From Pseudomonadota bacterium (lineage in GTDB: Bacteria; Pseudomonadota; Alphaproteobacteria; Rhizobiales; JAKPQE01): a DNA stretch of 64,000 nt. The position numbers were made by a program, and so were the translations under genes. Positions 57,121-64,000 of the stretch are shown in pieces. The stretch lies in contig JAKPQE010000152.1 in assembly GCA_029572955.1 (NCBI GenBank), forward strand, positions 1 to 64,000. The letters are read 5' to 3'. The notes under the pieces were generated by a model. That model worked only from the letters and a program-made list of their open reading frames with translations. It was not told where the DNA came from and made no database searches. How positions within the stretch are numbered: position 1 is the stretch's first letter; each line of letters starts with the position of its first letter.

Positions 57121-57435
57121 ATGTTCCGCTTTGTGATCCGCGTGCTCGGGCTCTGGCTGCTCGCCCTTTCCTTCGTCTTCCTCGTCGTCGACGGCACCCG
57201 CTCGATCGCCGACAGCGCCCTCACCTTCAGCGCCGTCGGCGAGCTCTGGTACGATTTCGATCCGGCCTCGCTGAGCCTTGCCCAGGCGGCGGTCGAGCGC
57301 CATGTCAGTCCGGTGCTCTGGGATCCGGTGATCCAGTGGCTGCTGATGGCGCCCGCCTGGATGATCGCCGGCATCGTCGGAGCGACCCTCATGGTCATCG
57401 GACGCAAGCGCGACCTGATCGGCGACGATTTCTGA
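57121..57435 (+). CDS. Small conserved membrane protein
   Basis: A 104-residue protein beginning [30 protein letters not shown]. One helix lies at about 5-25 and another at about 76-97 ([22 protein letters not shown]), joined by a short loop with [28 protein letters not shown]. Similar proteins occur across Rhizobiales with no known role. GGGAGAT precedes the ATG. It is 46 bases upstream of msrA. Confidence 0.75.
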   Translation: MFRFVIRVLGLWLLALSFVFLVVDGTRSIADSALTFSAVGELWYDFDPASLSLAQAAVERHVSPVLWDPVIQWLLMAPAWMIAGIVGATLMVIGRKRDLIGDDF

Positions 57436-57481
57436 TCGGTCAGCGGCGCGGCGGGCCATCGCAACGAGGCGAGGAACGGCG

Positions 57482-58156
57482 ATGTATCTTCTCAACATGC
57501 TCGGCAACAAGCTGAAGCTGCCCAATTCCGCCGAGGCGCTGCCCGGCCGCGAGACGGCGATCGCCACGGCCGAGACGCACTTCGTCAACGGCCGGGCGCT
57601 GCAGGGCCCCTATCCGGACGGCCTCGAGACGGCGATCTTCGGCCTCGGCTGCTTCTGGGGCGCCGAGAAGCGCTTCTGGGGCATCGACGGCGTCTGGGTG
57701 ACCGCCGTCGGCTATGCCGCGGGGGTGACGCCCAACCCGACCTATCACGAGGTCTGCACCGGGCTCACCGGCCACAACGAAGTCGTGCTCGTCGTCTACG
57801 ATCCGGCGGTGATCGGCTACGACGCCCTGGTGGGGGCGTTTTTCGAGAGCCACGACCCGACGCAAGGGATGCGCCAGGGCAACGACATCGGCACGCAGTA
57901 CCGCTCCGGCATCTATGTCGTCGACGCGGAGCAGCGGCAGGTCGCCGAGACGGTGCGCGACGGCTACCAGAAGGCGCTCGCCGGCGCCGGACGCGGCCAG
58001 ATCACCACCGAGATCCTCGCCGCCCCGACCTTCTTCTTTGCCGAGGAATACCACCAGCAGTACCTCGCCAAGAACCCGCAGGGCTATTGCGGCCTCGGCG
58101 GCACGGGCGTCGCCTGCCCGGTCGGCCTCGGCCTCGACGCCGGCGGCAAGGCCTGA
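57482..58156 (+). CDS. msrA: Peptide methionine sulfoxide reductase MsrA
   Basis: A 224-residue enzyme that repairs the S form of methionine sulfoxide in proteins. The active-site motif [11 protein letters not shown] contains Cys57, and [19 protein letters not shown] and [26 protein letters not shown] are the substrate-binding segments. The recycling cysteines lie in the C-terminal [16 protein letters not shown]. The N-terminal extension of about 50 residues is usual for the alphaproteobacterial long form. Confidence 0.96.
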   Translation: MYLLNMLGNKLKLPNSAEALPGRETAIATAETHFVNGRALQGPYPDGLETAIFGLGCFWGAEKRFWGIDGVWVTAVGYAAGVTPNPTYHEVCTGLTGHNEVVLVVYDPAVIGYDALVGAFFESHDPTQGMRQGNDIGTQYRSGIYVVDAEQRQVAETVRDGYQKALAGAGRGQITTEILAAPTFFFAEEYHQQYLAKNPQGYCGLGGTGVACPVGLGLDAGGKA

Positions 58157-58182
58157 GCGGCGGGCGGCCGGCACCCTCGATC

Positions 58183-58866
58183 ATGACCGAATACGTCCTC
58201 GCCTACGCGATCTTCCTCCTTGCCCACGTCATTCCGGCGGTGCCGGCGCTGAAGGGCCGGCTCGTCGGGGCACTCGGCCAGAGCGGCTATGTCGTCGCCT
58301 ATTCGACGCTCTCGACCGGGCTGCTCGTCTGGCTGATCGTCGCGACGCTCCGGGCGCCTTACGTGGCGCTCTGGGACGCGCCGCTGTGGACGCGCACGCT
58401 CGCCCTCGTCGTCGTGCCGGCGAGCCTCGCCCTCCTCGGCGCCGGTGTCGCCTCGGCCAATCCGCTGTCGGTCAGCTTCGTCAAGCCCGCCGCCGAGGAC
58501 CGGCTGCCGGCGATCGCGGCGATCACCCGGCACCCGATCCTCTGGGGCTTCCTTTTATGGTCGGGCGCCCATGTGCTGCCGAACGGCGACGTCGCGACGG
58601 CGGGCCTCTTCTTCGGTTTCGCCCTCTTCTCGCTGGTCGGCATGGTCGCGGTCGACGCCAAGAAGCGCCGCAGTTTCGGCCAAAAGCGGTGGCAGGAACT
58701 GACCCGTTCGGCACCGACCCTGCCGTTTGCCGCGATCGTCGCGGGGCGGGCGCGGTTCGGCCTCGACAGGGCGATGGTGATCGGCGGGCTCGTCGGCCTC
58801 CTTGCCGCGTTCGCGTTTCTCGCCGGCTGGCACGCGGCGCTGTTCGGGGTCGACCCGCTGGCCTGA
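58183..58866 (+). CDS. NnrU-family membrane protein
   Basis: A 227-residue protein with about six helices, starting MTEYVLAYAIFLLAHVIPAVPALKGRLV. GYVVAYSTLSTGLLVWLIVA, ITRHPILWGFLLWSGAHVLPNG and FALFSLVGMVAVDAKKR are typical of NnrU, named for its link to nitric oxide metabolism in denitrifiers, and related isoprenylcysteine-type fold proteins. No denitrification genes occur in this window, so the link here is unproven. It starts 26 bases after msrA. Confidence 0.83.
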   Translation: MTEYVLAYAIFLLAHVIPAVPALKGRLVGALGQSGYVVAYSTLSTGLLVWLIVATLRAPYVALWDAPLWTRTLALVVVPASLALLGAGVASANPLSVSFVKPAAEDRLPAIAAITRHPILWGFLLWSGAHVLPNGDVATAGLFFGFALFSLVGMVAVDAKKRRSFGQKRWQELTRSAPTLPFAAIVAGRARFGLDRAMVIGGLVGLLAAFAFLAGWHAALFGVDPLA

Positions 58867-58976
58867 CCGGTGCTTTCGGGCCATGGTTAATGAACCGGAA
58901 ACGTTGCCGCCATAGATTTGCGGGTGATGCCCGGCGACACGCCGGACGCGCAAGACCGCCAGGGAGCCGTTCTCCA

Positions 58977-59996
58977 ATGTCCGTTCGCCGCCTCTTGCCC
59001 CTTCTTGCCGCCGCGCTCGCCGCCGGCCCGGCCCTCGCCGAGCAGCCGGCGCCGGCCAAGGCGCTGTTCGGCGCCAAGGCGATGCCGGCCGCGATGGCGC
59101 CGGTGTCGATCGGCTCCTATGCCAAGGGCTGCCTCGCGGGCGCCGAGGAGCTGCCGATCGACGGGCCGAACTGGCAGGTGATGCGGCTGTCGCGGAACCG
59201 CAACTGGGGCCATCCGATGCTGATCGCCTTTGCCGAGAAGCTCGCGGTTCGCGCCTCCAGGGCCGCGGGCTGGCCGGGGCTGCTCATCGGCGATCTCGCC
59301 CAGCCGCGCGGCGGGCCGATGGTCTCGGGCCATGCCAGCCACCAGATCGGCCTCGACATGGACATCTGGCTCAACCCGGCGCCGAGCCGCCGGCTGACCG
59401 CCAAGGAGCGCGAGGACATCTCGGCGGTGTCGATGCTCGGCGCCGACAAGCGCTCGGTCGATCCGAAGATCTGGACGCGCGGCCACCTTGAGGTGATCAA
59501 GGCGGCGGCGAGCGATCCGGCGGTCGCGCGCATCTTCGTCAATCCGGCGATCAAGAAGGCGCTCTGCGAGGGCGCCGGCAACGATCGCGACTGGTTGCGC
59601 GTGGTCCGGCCCTGGTACGGCCACCACTACCATTTCCATGTCCGGCTCGACTGTCCGGCGGGCAGCACCGATTGCACGCCGCAGAAGGCGCCGCCGGCCG
59701 GCGACGGCTGCGGCGCCGAACTCGACGCCTGGCTGAAGCCGCCGCCGAAAAAGCCGGCAAAGCCGAGCGCGCCGAAGAAGCCGGCAAAGCCGAAGCCGGA
59801 AATCACCCTGAACGACCTGCCGGCCGCCTGCCGCCAGGTGCTCGCCGCGCCCGATAGCGGCACGGCCGCGCCGGCTGCCTTCGCGCCGGCGCCGGCGGCG
59901 CCCGCCGTGCCCCTGCCGGTGGCGGCGCCGCAGGCCGAGGCGATCCCGGCCGAAGACGTGCCGCTGCCGGTGCCCTCGCCGGCCCGGCGGTCTTGA
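58977..59996 (+). CDS. mepA: Penicillin-insensitive murein endopeptidase MepA
   Basis: A 339-residue periplasmic metallopeptidase that cuts D-alanyl-mDAP cross-links in peptidoglycan. Signal peptide: residues 1-21. Zinc residues appear in SGHASHQIGLDMDIW and in PWYGHHYHFHVRLDCP, the LAS-type H/D/H arrangement, with IFVNPAIKKALCEGAGNDRDWL between. Several cysteines suggest disulfides. The C-terminal tail (after about 255) is rich in Pro, Ala and Lys, with repeated KKPAKP, and is longer than in enteric MepA. Confidence 0.92.
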   Translation: MSVRRLLPLLAAALAAGPALAEQPAPAKALFGAKAMPAAMAPVSIGSYAKGCLAGAEELPIDGPNWQVMRLSRNRNWGHPMLIAFAEKLAVRASRAAGWPGLLIGDLAQPRGGPMVSGHASHQIGLDMDIWLNPAPSRRLTAKEREDISAVSMLGADKRSVDPKIWTRGHLEVIKAAASDPAVARIFVNPAIKKALCEGAGNDRDWLRVVRPWYGHHYHFHVRLDCPAGSTDCTPQKAPPAGDGCGAELDAWLKPPPKKPAKPSAPKKPAKPKPEITLNDLPAACRQVLAAPDSGTAAPAAFAPAPAAPAVPLPVAAPQAEAIPAEDVPLPVPSPARRS

Positions 59997-60113
59997 ACGG
60001 GGCCGCGCGCCAACCCATATCCATCGCATCCCGGTGCCGGAAGGCGCCGGGATGGCGGATGCCTCGACGAGGGTCCGCTTCAAGGTCGCTTCTTTCGATG
60101 AGGGCTTTGAGCG

Positions 60114-60542
60114 ATGTCTCGCATGTCCGGTTTCCAGAACCCCTTCCTGCTCGGTTTCGACGATGTCGAGCGGGTGCTCGAGCGGGTCGCCAAGACGACC
60201 AGCGACGGCTATCCGCCCTATAATATCGAGCGGTTGCCGGAGGAGCCGGGACGGGCCGAAACCCTGCGCATCACGCTCGCGGTCGCGGGCTTCACGCGCG
60301 ACCAGCTCGAAATCCTCGTGGAAGAAAACCAGCTCTTCATTCGCGGCCGTCAGGTCGACGACAAGGAGCGGACCTACCTGCATCGCGGCATCGCCGCGCG
60401 GCAGTTCCAGCGTGCCTTCGTGCTCGCGGAAGGGATCGAGGTGCTGCGCGCCGACCTCAAGGACGGCCTGCTCTCCATCGACCTTGCCCGCCCGGAGCCG
60501 GAGCGCGTGGTGCGGCGCATCGATATCTCGGTGCAGGAGTGA
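60114..60542 (+). CDS. Small heat-shock protein Hsp20 (IbpA-like)
   Basis: A 142-residue alpha-crystallin-domain chaperone. It begins like IbpA proteins (NPFLLGFDDVERVLERV) and has PPYNIERLPEEPGRAETLRITLAVAGFTRDQLEILVEENQLFIRG and LADLKDGLLSIDLARPEPE-like C-terminal strands (seen as VLRADLKDGLLSIDLARPEPE). The Gly-rich IXI tail is short. It lies 49 bases before a DUF1150 gene. Starts at 60114 and 60123 are both possible. Confidence 0.93.
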   Translation: MSRMSGFQNPFLLGFDDVERVLERVAKTTSDGYPPYNIERLPEEPGRAETLRITLAVAGFTRDQLEILVEENQLFIRGRQVDDKERTYLHRGIAARQFQRAFVLAEGIEVLRADLKDGLLSIDLARPEPERVVRRIDISVQE

Positions 60543-60591
60543 CGGAGTCGCCGGGGGCCAGGATGGCACCGGCAGAATGGAGGGCTGTGAA

Positions 60592-60855
60592 ATGGCCTCG
60601 AATTTCCCCGTGAGCAAGCACGAAGTCCCGATCGAGTTTCTCGCCGGTATCGGCGGCGACAGTATCGCCTATGTGCGCGAACTCGACGCCGCGCAGGTTC
60701 CCTCGCTGTTTCCCGGCGCCCCGCCGATCGCGGCGGGCCTGAAGCTGTGGGCGCTGCTCGCCGCCGACGGCACGCCGATCCTGCTCGCCGAGACGCGGGC
60801 GGCGGCGGAAGCCAACGCCTTCGAGAACGACCTGACGACGGTCAGCGTCCACTGA
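60592..60855 (+). CDS. DUF1150-family protein
   Basis: An 87-residue protein beginning MASNFPVSKHEVPIEFLAGIG. It matches the DUF1150 pattern: IAYVRELDAAQVPSLFPGAPPIAAGLKLWALLAADGTPILLAETRAAAEANAFEN. Its partnership with an upstream Hsp20 gene is widespread in alphaproteobacteria, suggesting a stress or folding role, but the function is unknown. GGAGGG is well spaced to the ATG at 60592; an upstream in-frame ATG at 60577 is less likely. Confidence 0.85.
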   Translation: MASNFPVSKHEVPIEFLAGIGGDSIAYVRELDAAQVPSLFPGAPPIAAGLKLWALLAADGTPILLAETRAAAEANAFENDLTTVSVH

Positions 60856-60880
60856 CGAGGAAGCGCATGCGGCGGCCGGG

Positions 60881-61429
60881 TCACTTGCCGGCCGCCCAGG
60901 GCGCGTTGTCGCTGAACTCGAAATCCGCATGGACGGCCGACACGCAGGTGTCGGCATAGCGGGCACCGCGATAGACCTCGGCGATGGTCAGCCTGACCCA
61001 GCGCCAGGGCCCCTCGCGCGGCAGCATGATCGGCTGCTCGCCGGCCTGGTCGAGGAGCCGCACCGTCGTCGCGAGCCCGGTATCGGTGGTGATCTTCAGC
61101 CGCGCGATGCGGCCGTTGTCGCGGAACGCCTTGTCGCTCTTGCCGTAGCCGTTGGCGATCCACAGCCGCTTGAAGGGCGAGCCGCCGTCGACGCGGAGGG
61201 TGATCGACTGGCCGATGCCGTCGCCCTTGGCGCCCTCGCACCAGGCGGCGCCGTCGCGGTTGAGGTTTTCCGGTCCGTAGCGCCGGCCGTCCTTGGCCGC
61301 AAGTTCGGAACTCACGCAGAAATGGATGGCGTCGTAGTACTGGCCGGGGCCGAAGGTGTCGCAGGTCTCGGCGCGCGCCGGACCGGCGAGACCGGCCGCC
61401 ACCATGGCGGCGACGATGGCGAGGCGCAT
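60881..61429 (-). CDS. Exported NADase-type glycan-binding domain protein
   Basis: A 182-residue protein with a signal peptide (MRLAIVAAMVAAGLAGPARA). The mature part resembles the discoidin-like NADase-type glycan-binding domain: AWCEGAKGDGIGQSITLRVDGGSPFKRLWIANGYGKSDKAFRDNGR and WRWVRLTIAEVYRGARYADTCVSAV. Four cysteines may form disulfides. In some bacteria this domain accompanies NAD-cleaving toxins, but no catalytic part is visible here. It starts 31 bases downstream of the pip stop. Confidence 0.75.
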   Translation of the reverse strand: MRLAIVAAMVAAGLAGPARAETCDTFGPGQYYDAIHFCVSSELAAKDGRRYGPENLNRDGAAWCEGAKGDGIGQSITLRVDGGSPFKRLWIANGYGKSDKAFRDNGRIARLKITTDTGLATTVRLLDQAGEQPIMLPREGPWRWVRLTIAEVYRGARYADTCVSAVHADFEFSDNAPWAAGK

Positions 61430-61460
61430 ATCCGCTCTCCCTGGTCTCTCATCCCTTCCT

Positions 61461-62420
61461 TCATGCAAGGGCTGCGAAGCGTTCGGTGGCGGCGACGAGC
61501 TCGTGCACGATGCCGGGCTCGGTCATCGCATGGCCGGCGTCCGGCACGACCCGGAGGTCGGCCTCGGGCCAGGCGGCCTTGAGATCGAAGGCGATGAAGA
61601 CCGGCGTGCACATGTCGTAGCGGCCATGGACGAGGACGGCGGGAATGTCCCGCAGCCGCCCGGCATCGGCGATCAGCTGGTCGTCGCGCTCGAAGAAGCC
61701 GCCATTGACGAAATAGTGGGCCTCGATGCGGGCGAAGGCGATCGCATAGCGGTCCTCGCCGAAGGCGGCGATGCGGCCCGGATCGGGCAGCAGCGACAGG
61801 GTCGAGCCCTCCCACATGCTCCAGGCGCGCGCCGCGGCGAGCTTCTCGGCCTCGTCGCTGCCGGTCAGGCGCCGGTAATAGGCGGCGATCATGTCGCCGC
61901 GCTCGGCCTCGGGGATGGTCGCGAGATAGGGCCGGAAGGCATCGGGGAAGACCCGGCTCGCGCCCTCCTGGTAGAACCATTCGAGCTCCTTGCGACGCAG
62001 GGTGAAGATGCCGCGCAGGATCAGTTCGGCGACGCGCCCGGGATGGCTCTCGGCATAGGCGAGCGCCAGGGTCGAGCCCCAGGAGCCGCCGAGCAGCTGC
62101 CACTTCTCGATGCCGAGATGGACGCGCAGGCGCTCCATGTCGGCGACGAGATCCCAGGTGGTGTTGCCGTCGAGCTCGGCATGGGGCGTCGAGCGACCGC
62201 AGCCGCGCTGGTCGAACAGGATGATGCGGTAGCGCTCGGGATCGTGGAAGCGGCGCATGGTCGGGTTCGAGCCGCCGCCCGGCCCGCCGTGAACGAGGAG
62301 CGCCGGCTTGCCGTTCGGGTTGCCGCATTCCTCGAAATAGATCTCGTGCAGGTCGGAGACCTCGAGCCGGCCGGTGCGGTAGGGCTCGATCGCGGGAAAG
62401 AAGGTGTGACGGTCGGTCAT
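61461..62420 (-). CDS. pip: Proline iminopeptidase
   Basis: A 319-residue alpha/beta-hydrolase that removes N-terminal proline from peptides. The nucleophile is Ser113 in LGGSWGSTLALAYA, the oxyanion region is HGGPGGGSNP, and later acid and histidine residues lie in HGRYDMCTPV and DAGHAMTEPG. ECGNPNGKPALLVHGGPGGG is typical for Pip. The start at 62420 (MTDRHTFFPAIEPY) matches the family N-terminus. Confidence 0.95.
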   Translation of the reverse strand: MTDRHTFFPAIEPYRTGRLEVSDLHEIYFEECGNPNGKPALLVHGGPGGGSNPTMRRFHDPERYRIILFDQRGCGRSTPHAELDGNTTWDLVADMERLRVHLGIEKWQLLGGSWGSTLALAYAESHPGRVAELILRGIFTLRRKELEWFYQEGASRVFPDAFRPYLATIPEAERGDMIAAYYRRLTGSDEAEKLAAARAWSMWEGSTLSLLPDPGRIAAFGEDRYAIAFARIEAHYFVNGGFFERDDQLIADAGRLRDIPAVLVHGRYDMCTPVFIAFDLKAAWPEADLRVVPDAGHAMTEPGIVHELVAATERFAALA

Positions 62421-62559
62421 GGGCGCTCCGGCGACTCGTGCGGGAAGATCGCCGCATGGTGCCGGAATTCGCCGGCCGCGACCAGCGGACCGTTCGCCCG
62501 CCGGCCTTGCCGGCACGCCGGGCGGGTGCGGGGCGAGCCTTCGCCGCCCCGCCGCCGGC

Positions 62560-63969
62560 CTATTCGTCGATGACGCGGCGCAGCAGCGCCACTTCCTCGG
62601 CGAGCGTCGCATCGCCGGCGATCAGTTCCTCGATCTTGCGCACCGCGTGCAGCACGGTGGTGTGATCGCGACCGCCGAAATGCCGGCCGATCTCCGGCAG
62701 CGAGCGCGGCGTCAGCAGCTTGGCGAGATACATCGCGATCTGGCGCGGCCGCACCACCGAGCGGGTGCGCCGGCCCGACAAGAGGTCGGCCTTGGTCACG
62801 TTGTAGTGCTTGGCGACGGCGCGCTGGATGTCCTCGATGCGGACGCGGCGCGGCTCGCGGGCGCGGACGAGATCGCGGATCGTGCGATCGACCATTTCGA
62901 GGGTGATCGGCGTGCCCGTCAGCTGGTTGTTGGCGACGAGACGGTTGAACGCCCCTTCGAGATCGCGGCCGTTGCTGGCGACCGAGCGGGCGACATAGTC
63001 GAGCACCGGGTCGGGAATGACGATGCCGGGATAGCGGCGGCGCGCGACGTCGGCCCGATTGGCCAGAATCTCGCGGCGCAGGTCACCCTCGAGACCGCCG
63101 AGCTCGACGACGAGGCCGCCGGCGAGGCGCGAGCGGACGCGCTCGTCGAGGGTCTCCAGCTCGACCGGCGGGCGGTCGCAGGCGATCATCACCTGGCGGG
63201 CGCCGTCGATCAGCGAATTCAGCGTGTGGCAGAACTCCTGCTGGATCGAGCGGCCGGACAGGAACTGCATGTCGTCGATGAGCAGCAGGTCGATGTCGCG
63301 CAGCTGGTCCTTGAAGGCCAGCGCCGACTGCGACTTGAGCGCCGCCACGAAGCGATACATGAAGCGCTCGGCGGTCAGATAGACCACCCGGCGACGCGGC
63401 TCGCGGGCCCGCGCCTCGGCAGCGACGGCATGCAGGAGATGGGTCTTGCCGAGGCCGACATTGGCGTGGATGAACAGCGGATTGAAGGTTGCCGCCTCGC
63501 CCGGGCCGGCGAGCGCCACCTGACGGGCCGCGGCATGGGCGAGCGAATTGGACTGGCCGACGACGAAGGTGTCGAAGGAGAGCCGCATGTCGAGCGGCGA
63601 GCCGATGCCGTCCTCGTCCTCGGCCTGCTGGACCGGGCGCAGTTCGGCGACGGTGGCGACCGGCGCCGCCTCGGCTTCCGCCTCGCGGGCCGCCGGCTGG
63701 GCCGGACGGGCGACGCGGGCCGGCGAGCGCACCGAGATCTCGATCGAGCGCGTGTCGGCGAATTCCTCGCGCCAGAGCGCCGACAGGCGGTCGCGGTAGT
63801 GGCTTTCGATCCACGACTTCAGGAAACGCGTCGGCACCGACAGGCGGATAACCCCGGCGGTGGTCTCGACGAGCTGCAGCCGGGTGAACCAGCTGGCATA
63901 GACATCCTCGCCGAGTTCGGCGCGCAAGCGGGCGCGCACCCGCTCCCAGGCCTTGCTCGGATCGCTCAT
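62560..63969 (-). CDS. dnaA: Chromosomal replication initiator protein DnaA
   Basis: A 469-residue AAA+ initiator. Domain I starts [22 protein letters not shown]; domain III contains the Walker A loop [15 protein letters not shown], Walker [13 protein letters not shown], and sensor residues; domain IV has the DNA-binding signature [19 protein letters not shown]. It binds DnaA boxes at oriC to start replication. The start [11 protein letters not shown] lies near the window edge, so its promoter and the neighbouring origin-side DNA are outside view. No DnaA boxes were recognised elsewhere in the window. Confidence 0.98.
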   Translation of the reverse strand: MSDPSKAWERVRARLRAELGEDVYASWFTRLQLVETTAGVIRLSVPTRFLKSWIESHYRDRLSALWREEFADTRSIEISVRSPARVARPAQPAAREAEAEAAPVATVAELRPVQQAEDEDGIGSPLDMRLSFDTFVVGQSNSLAHAAARQVALAGPGEAATFNPLFIHANVGLGKTHLLHAVAAEARAREPRRRVVYLTAERFMYRFVAALKSQSALAFKDQLRDIDLLLIDDMQFLSGRSIQQEFCHTLNSLIDGARQVMIACDRPPVELETLDERVRSRLAGGLVVELGGLEGDLRREILANRADVARRRYPGIVIPDPVLDYVARSVASNGRDLEGAFNRLVANNQLTGTPITLEMVDRTIRDLVRAREPRRVRIEDIQRAVAKHYNVTKADLLSGRRTRSVVRPRQIAMYLAKLLTPRSLPEIGRHFGGRDHTTVLHAVRKIEELIAGDATLAEEVALLRRVIDE

Positions 63970-64000
63970 ACGGTTCGTTACCGCGTGTGACGTCGCCGTC

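Noticed and set aside
63970-64000. Replication origin next to dnaA
   Set aside because: Only 31 bases precede dnaA in the window and no DnaA box is seen; in alphaproteobacteria the origin is often not beside dnaA.

Overview
The window is very GC-rich, densely coding DNA. Gene orders such as hisF-hisE-coaA, rpmH-rnpA-yidC-engB, dnaK-dnaJ-pmtA-(FMN reductase)-pyrF-dapB and argB-HAD point to an alphaproteobacterium of the Hyphomicrobiales (Rhizobiales). The genus cannot be named from the sequence alone. No rRNA, tRNA, CRISPR array, insertion sequence or prophage is visible. Almost everything is core chromosome; one lower-GC gene looks acquired.

Layout. 1-3 kb: end of hisF, hisE, coaA, a HAD phosphatase and the F1-ATPase chaperone ATP12. 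3-7.6 kb, minus strand: a heme-protein operon (cytochrome b561 fused to a diheme cytochrome, an SHP-type cytochrome c, a free diheme cytochrome) followed by a PepSY protein and a two-component pair. 8-10.3 kb: tungstate ABC transporter tupBCA. 10.4-17 kb: a 1166-residue SLC5-type hybrid sensor kinase, a conserved hypothetical and an exonuclease-CBS-DUF294 protein. 17-20.4 kb: mscL, an aminotransferase, a FixJ-like regulator and a FixK-like Crp/Fnr regulator, with matching binding sites between the last two. 20.5-24.2 kb, minus: a sensor kinase, a flavin disulfide oxidoreductase and a TVP38 membrane protein. 24.5-27.8 kb: rpmH, rnpA, yidC, engB. 27.9-32.8 kb: NDUFA9-like protein, uppP (minus), GST, queG and an SDR. 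32.9-39.1 kb: an aldehyde dehydrogenase/Fe-alcohol dehydrogenase pair, a chemoreceptor and a hydroxyacid-oxoacid transhydrogenase.

39.4-49.1 kb: dnaK and dnaJ, unusually separated by an AAA-type ATPase gene of lower GC, then a PmtA-like methyltransferase with a long coiled-coil N-terminus, an FMN reductase, pyrF, dapB and gpmI. 49.2-52.1 kb: an LprI-like protein, argB, a pyrimidine 5'-nucleotidase and a DUF2141 protein with a palindromic operator-like site. 52.2-56.8 kb, minus: a form II CO-dehydrogenase-like operon coxG-S-L-M. 57-64 kb: a small membrane protein, msrA, an NnrU-family protein, mepA, a small heat-shock protein with a DUF1150 partner, an NADase-type glycan-binding protein, prolyl aminopeptidase and dnaA.

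The most notable points are the ATPase wedged between dnaK and dnaJ, the coiled-coil methyltransferase, the SHP/diheme/cytochrome b cluster with a duplicated diheme module and its own two-component system, and the FixJ/FixK-like oxygen-type regulatory node with its sites. All functional assignments come from motif recognition by eye; no database search was run.
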